A stretch of DNA of 64,000 nucleotides from contig JAWKQN010000011.1 in NCBI GenBank assembly GCA_041390125.1, positions 62,001-126,000 of the forward strand. Reading direction: 5' to 3'. Below are positions 60,358 to 64,000 of the stretch, in pieces (the first letter of the stretch is position 1; each line of letters starts with the position of its first letter). Under the pieces are notes generated by a model. That model made no database searches, was not told the DNA's origin, and saw only the letters and a program-made list of their open reading frames with translations. The DNA is from Gemmatimonadota bacterium (GTDB lineage Bacteria > Gemmatimonadota > Gemmatimonadetes > Longimicrobiales > Gaopeijiaceae). Both the position numbers and the translations under genes were made by a program.

Positions 60358-61690
60358 GGCCCAGCTTGGTCTCGATGGCGCGCGTGACCTTCTCCACCAC
60401 GCCGCCCAGCGGCAACCGCCCCAGCACCTCGCCCAGGAAGCCCAGCACCACGAGGCGCTCCGCGCGCTCGCGGTCGAGCCCGCGGCTCATGAGGTAGAAG
60501 AGCGCCTCGGCGTCCAGCTGCCCCACGGTGGCGCCGTGCGAGCACTTCACGTCGTCCGCCTCGATCTCGAGGTTGGGCAGCGAGTCTGCGCGCGCCTCGT
60601 CCGACAGCAGCAGGTTGCGGTTGGTCTGGTACGCGTCCGTGCGCTGCGCCTTGGGATGCACCTTGATGATGCCGCGGAAGACCGAGCGGGCCCGGCCGTC
60701 CAGCGCGCCCTTGTACAGCAGGTCCGACGTAGCGTTGGGGGCCACGTGATCCTGGCTGGTGCACATGTCGAAGTGCTGCTTCCCGTCCCCGAAGTAGAGC
60801 CCCAGCATGTCGCTGTTGGCGCCGGGCCCGAGGAGCCGGGCGTTCAGGTCCAGCCGGGCCACCGAGGCACCGAGCTGGACGTTCAGCGAGTCCAGCGTGG
60901 AATCGCGATGCGCCACCGTGCGCTGCTGCGAGAGGTGGAAGGCGCCCTTCCCCATGCGCTGCAGCGAGACGAACTGGATCTGGGCGCCGTCGTCCGCGAA
61001 GGCCTCCACCGCCGTCGAATGGAACGTCTGACGCTCGAAGTCCGGCGAGAGGATCTCGTCCACGAAGGACGCCTGCGCCCCCCGCGCCGCGACCAGCAGC
61101 GTACGCGTGAAGACGGCCGCGCCGGGCTCGGACGCCCAGCGTGTAACGCGCACCGGGTGCTCCAGCCGCACGTCCGGCGGGAGGTACAGGAAGACCCCGT
61201 CGCTCCAGAGCGCCGCGTTGAGCGCCTGGAACTTCCCGTCCCGCGCCGGCACCGCCTGTCCCAGGTGCTTGGCCACGAGGGCTTGGTGCGTGGAGACCGC
61301 TTCGCGCAGGGACGTCAGGACCACGCCCCGCGCGGCCAGGTCGGCGTCCAGGTCGACGTGCACGACCCTTCCGTCGATCTCCACCACGTGCCCGGCCGCC
61401 GCGTGGTCCGCCTGCATCGCGGCCTGCAGCTCTGCCGGGAAGTCGGCGGGCGTCACGCCCTCCGCTCCATCCGACAGTGCGAGCTGATCCACCTTGAGCA
61501 GCCGCTTCACGTCCGTGTAGCGCCAGTGCTCCAGATGCGTGGTCGGGAACGGCAGCGTCTCGTACAGATCCCACGCCTCCGCCCGGGCCTCCCGGACCCA
61601 GGCCGGCAGGTCGGCCGAGCGCATCTCCATCGCGTCGCGGTTGAGCGCCGCGGTCACCCCTTCGGGGCTGGTCGTCGTCATCGTCGTCAT
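60350..61690 (-). CDS. sufD: Fe-S cluster scaffold protein SufD
   Basis: 446 residues. N-terminal helical region, then the SufBD beta-helix with FHSTAVEAFADDGAQIQFVSLQ, LGPGANSDMLGLYFGDGKQHFDMCTSQDH, FRGIIKVHPKAQRTDAYQTNRNLLLSDEARADSLPNLEIEADDVKCSHGATVGQLDAEALFYLMSRG. Forms the SufBC2D scaffold with SufB and SufC. Start 7 bp after the sufB stop. Confidence 0.96.
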   Translation of the reverse strand: MTTMTTTSPEGVTAALNRDAMEMRSADLPAWVREARAEAWDLYETLPFPTTHLEHWRYTDVKRLLKVDQLALSDGAEGVTPADFPAELQAAMQADHAAAGHVVEIDGRVVHVDLDADLAARGVVLTSLREAVSTHQALVAKHLGQAVPARDGKFQALNAALWSDGVFLYLPPDVRLEHPVRVTRWASEPGAAVFTRTLLVAARGAQASFVDEILSPDFERQTFHSTAVEAFADDGAQIQFVSLQRMGKGAFHLSQQRTVAHRDSTLDSLNVQLGASVARLDLNARLLGPGANSDMLGLYFGDGKQHFDMCTSQDHVAPNATSDLLYKGALDGRARSVFRGIIKVHPKAQRTDAYQTNRNLLLSDEARADSLPNLEIEADDVKCSHGATVGQLDAEALFYLMSRGLDRERAERLVVLGFLGEVLGRLPLGGVVEKVTRAIETKLGRV

Positions 61691-61697
61691 CGAATCC

Positions 61698-63113
61698 TCA
61701 GCCCACCGATCCTTCCATCTCGAGCTCGATCAGCCGGTTGAGCTCGACGGCGTACTCCAACGGCAACTGCTTGGCGATCGGCTCGATGAAGCCGCGGACG
61801 ATCAGCGCCATCGCCTCGTCTTCGGGGATGCCCCGGCTGGTCAGGTAGAACAGCTGCTCGTCCCCGATCTTGGAGACGGTGGCCTCATGACCGACGTTGG
61901 CGTCCTTCTCCTCGATCTCGATGTACGGATACGTGTCCGTGCGCGAGGTCTCGTTGATCAGGAGCGCGTCGCACTCGACGTTGGCCTTGGTGCCCGTCGC
62001 GCCCTCGTAGACCTTGCAGAGCCCACGATAGGACGAGCGCCCCGTGCCCTTGGAGATGGACTTGGACACGATGGAGGACGTGGTGTGGGGCGCCGCGTGC
62101 ACGATCTTCCCGCCCGTGTCCTGATGCTGTCCGTTGCCTGCGTAGGCGATGGAAAGGATGGAGCCGTGGGCCCCTTCCCCGACCAGGTAGCAGGACGGGT
62201 ACTTCATGGTGACCTTCGAGCCCAGGTTGCCGTCCAACCACTCCATGGTCCCGTGCTCGTGCACCAGCGCGCGCTGGGTCACGAGGTTGTACATGTTGTT
62301 GGACCAGTTCTGGATGGTCGTGTAGCGGAAGTGCGCGCCCGGCATCACCACGATCTCGATGACGCCCGAGTGGAAGGAGTCGGTGGAATAGACCGGGGCC
62401 GTGCATCCTTCGATGTAGTGCGCGCGGGCACCCTCTTCCACGATGATGAGCGTGCGCTCGAACTGCCCCATCTGCTCCTGGTTGACGCGGAAATACGCCT
62501 GGAGCGGCGTCTCGAGCTGGACGCCCTTGGGGATGTACACGAACGAGCCGCCGGACCACACCGCCGAGTTCATGGCCGCGAACTTGTTGTCCGCGGGCGG
62601 AACCACCGTGGCGAAGTACTTCCGGAAGAGCTCGGGGTGGTTCTTCAGCCCGTCCTCGATGGAGTCGAAGATCACGCCCTGACGGGTCCACTCCTCCTTG
62701 AGGGAGTGGTAGACCATCTCCGATTCGTACTGGGCGCCCACGCCCGCCAGGATGTTCCGCTCGGCCTCGGGGATCCCGAGCTTCTCGAACGTATCCTTGA
62801 TGGACTGCGGCACGTCGTCCCAGGAGCGCTCCATCTTCTCCTGGGGGCGCACGTAGAAGTAGATCTGGTCCAGGACCCGCTCGAGGTTGGACAGATCCGC
62901 GCCCCACTCCGGCATCGGCTTGGCGTTGTAGATCTCGAGCGCCTTCAGGCGGAACTCGAGCATCCACTCCGGTTCGCCCTTCTGCGCCGAGATCTCCCGC
63001 ACGATCTTCTCGTTCAGCCCCCGATCGGAGCGGAAGAGCGGTTCGTCCTCGGTGATGAAGTGGTACTTGTATTCGTCGAGTTGCAGTCCCTCGACCAGTT
63101 GATTCTCAGGCAT
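61698..63113 (-). CDS. sufB: Fe-S cluster scaffold protein SufB
   Basis: 471 residues. Contains the SufB markers VVPPADNKFAAMNSAVWSGGSFVYIPKGV, EEGARAHYIEGCTAP, WSNNMYNLVTQRA, QHQDTGGKIVHAAPHTTSSIVSKSISK, SYRGLC and CDALLINETSRTDTYPYIEIEEKDANVGHEATVSKIGDEQLFYL. The Cys of YRGLC (near 400) is the position used for cluster building in E. coli SufB. First recipient of sulfur from SufS/SufU. Confidence 0.97.
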   Translation of the reverse strand: MPENQLVEGLQLDEYKYHFITEDEPLFRSDRGLNEKIVREISAQKGEPEWMLEFRLKALEIYNAKPMPEWGADLSNLERVLDQIYFYVRPQEKMERSWDDVPQSIKDTFEKLGIPEAERNILAGVGAQYESEMVYHSLKEEWTRQGVIFDSIEDGLKNHPELFRKYFATVVPPADNKFAAMNSAVWSGGSFVYIPKGVQLETPLQAYFRVNQEQMGQFERTLIIVEEGARAHYIEGCTAPVYSTDSFHSGVIEIVVMPGAHFRYTTIQNWSNNMYNLVTQRALVHEHGTMEWLDGNLGSKVTMKYPSCYLVGEGAHGSILSIAYAGNGQHQDTGGKIVHAAPHTTSSIVSKSISKGTGRSSYRGLCKVYEGATGTKANVECDALLINETSRTDTYPYIEIEEKDANVGHEATVSKIGDEQLFYLTSRGIPEDEAMALIVRGFIEPIAKQLPLEYAVELNRLIELEMEGSVG

Positions 63114-63137
63114 GTCGTCTCTCCGTGAGGCGGCGGA

Positions 63138-63911
<774 letters not shown>

Positions 63912-64000
63912 CGGCCCGTTGCGTTTCGTGTGTGCTTCGAAGGGGTCCGCCCGGAGACGGAGACGAAAGCAGCGGCCGCTGGGGGCCGCTGTTAACAAGA

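Overview
The window is 64 kb of very GC-rich bacterial chromosome, densely packed on both strands with a strong G/C third-position bias. No rRNA, tRNA, CRISPR array, phage block or transposase was seen. The gene mix best fits the phylum Gemmatimonadota or a close relative: an ECF sigma factor of the TIGR02999 type beside a PknB-type kinase, secreted amidohydrolases, an S46 dipeptidyl peptidase, carboxypeptidase-regulatory/TonB-plug proteins without a barrel, Ig-like and WD40-like (PD40) lipoproteins, and a SUF-only Fe-S system. This assignment is inference from gene content; no marker gene for taxonomy is present.

Layout. 1-4016 (minus): ECF sigma factor, PKD/FG-GAP lipoprotein and Ser/Thr kinase (cut by the window edge). 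4.1-5.4 kb: a barrel-less TonB-plug protein. 5.4-11.7 kb (minus): a six-gene run of HTH/zinc-ribbon membrane protein, RDD protein, CcdA, DsbA-like lipoprotein, alpha/beta hydrolase and S46 peptidase, probably an envelope thiol-redox and peptide-degradation operon. 11.8-19.5 kb: cobalamin adenosyltransferase, second barrel-less plug protein, 7Fe ferredoxin, amidohydrolase, LiaF-like protein, arginase, DoxX and bacilliredoxin. 19.7-26.3 kb: M23 peptidase, then a molybdenum hydroxylase operon whose FAD subunit carries the extra four-cysteine cluster loop of 4-hydroxybenzoyl-CoA reductase. This operon is interrupted by a DUF1460 lipoprotein gene and a 37-codon ORF and ends in nicotinamidase.

26.3-31.8 kb: a large Ig-like/TolB-like lipoprotein, a prolyl-iminopeptidase-like hydrolase, a small membrane protein and a Fic-family gene broken by many frameshifts, with a perfect 22-bp palindrome upstream. 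31.9-36.4 kb: two coupled secreted amidohydrolases. 36.4-39.2 kb: a small exported Cys/His protein and a ZnuD-like TonB receptor with a His/Glu loop, probably zinc uptake. 39.3-43.3 kb: beta-helix lipoprotein and penicillin-acylase-family enzyme. 43.5-48.1 kb: BLUF photoreceptor, Cys-less ArsC-like protein, hydrolase, SLC13 transporter, thioesterase and peroxiredoxin. 48.1-51.8 kb: methyltransferase, thiolase, zinc alcohol dehydrogenase.

51.8-57.6 kb: two paralogous membrane HD-GYP (cyclic-di-GMP phosphodiesterase) sensors, the second directly behind a GspG-like pseudopilin that contains 18 consecutive glycines. 57.7-63.9 kb (minus): the suf operon in the order sufC-sufB-sufD-Rieske-sufS-sufU plus a lipoprotein, with overlapping or nearly abutting genes.

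Strong hairpins mark most convergent gene ends. The most unusual items are the split hydroxybenzoyl-CoA reductase operon, the poly-glycine pseudopilin/HD-GYP pair, the decayed Fic gene with its intact palindrome, the sigma-lipoprotein-kinase module with an internal hairpin, and the two barrel-less plug proteins.
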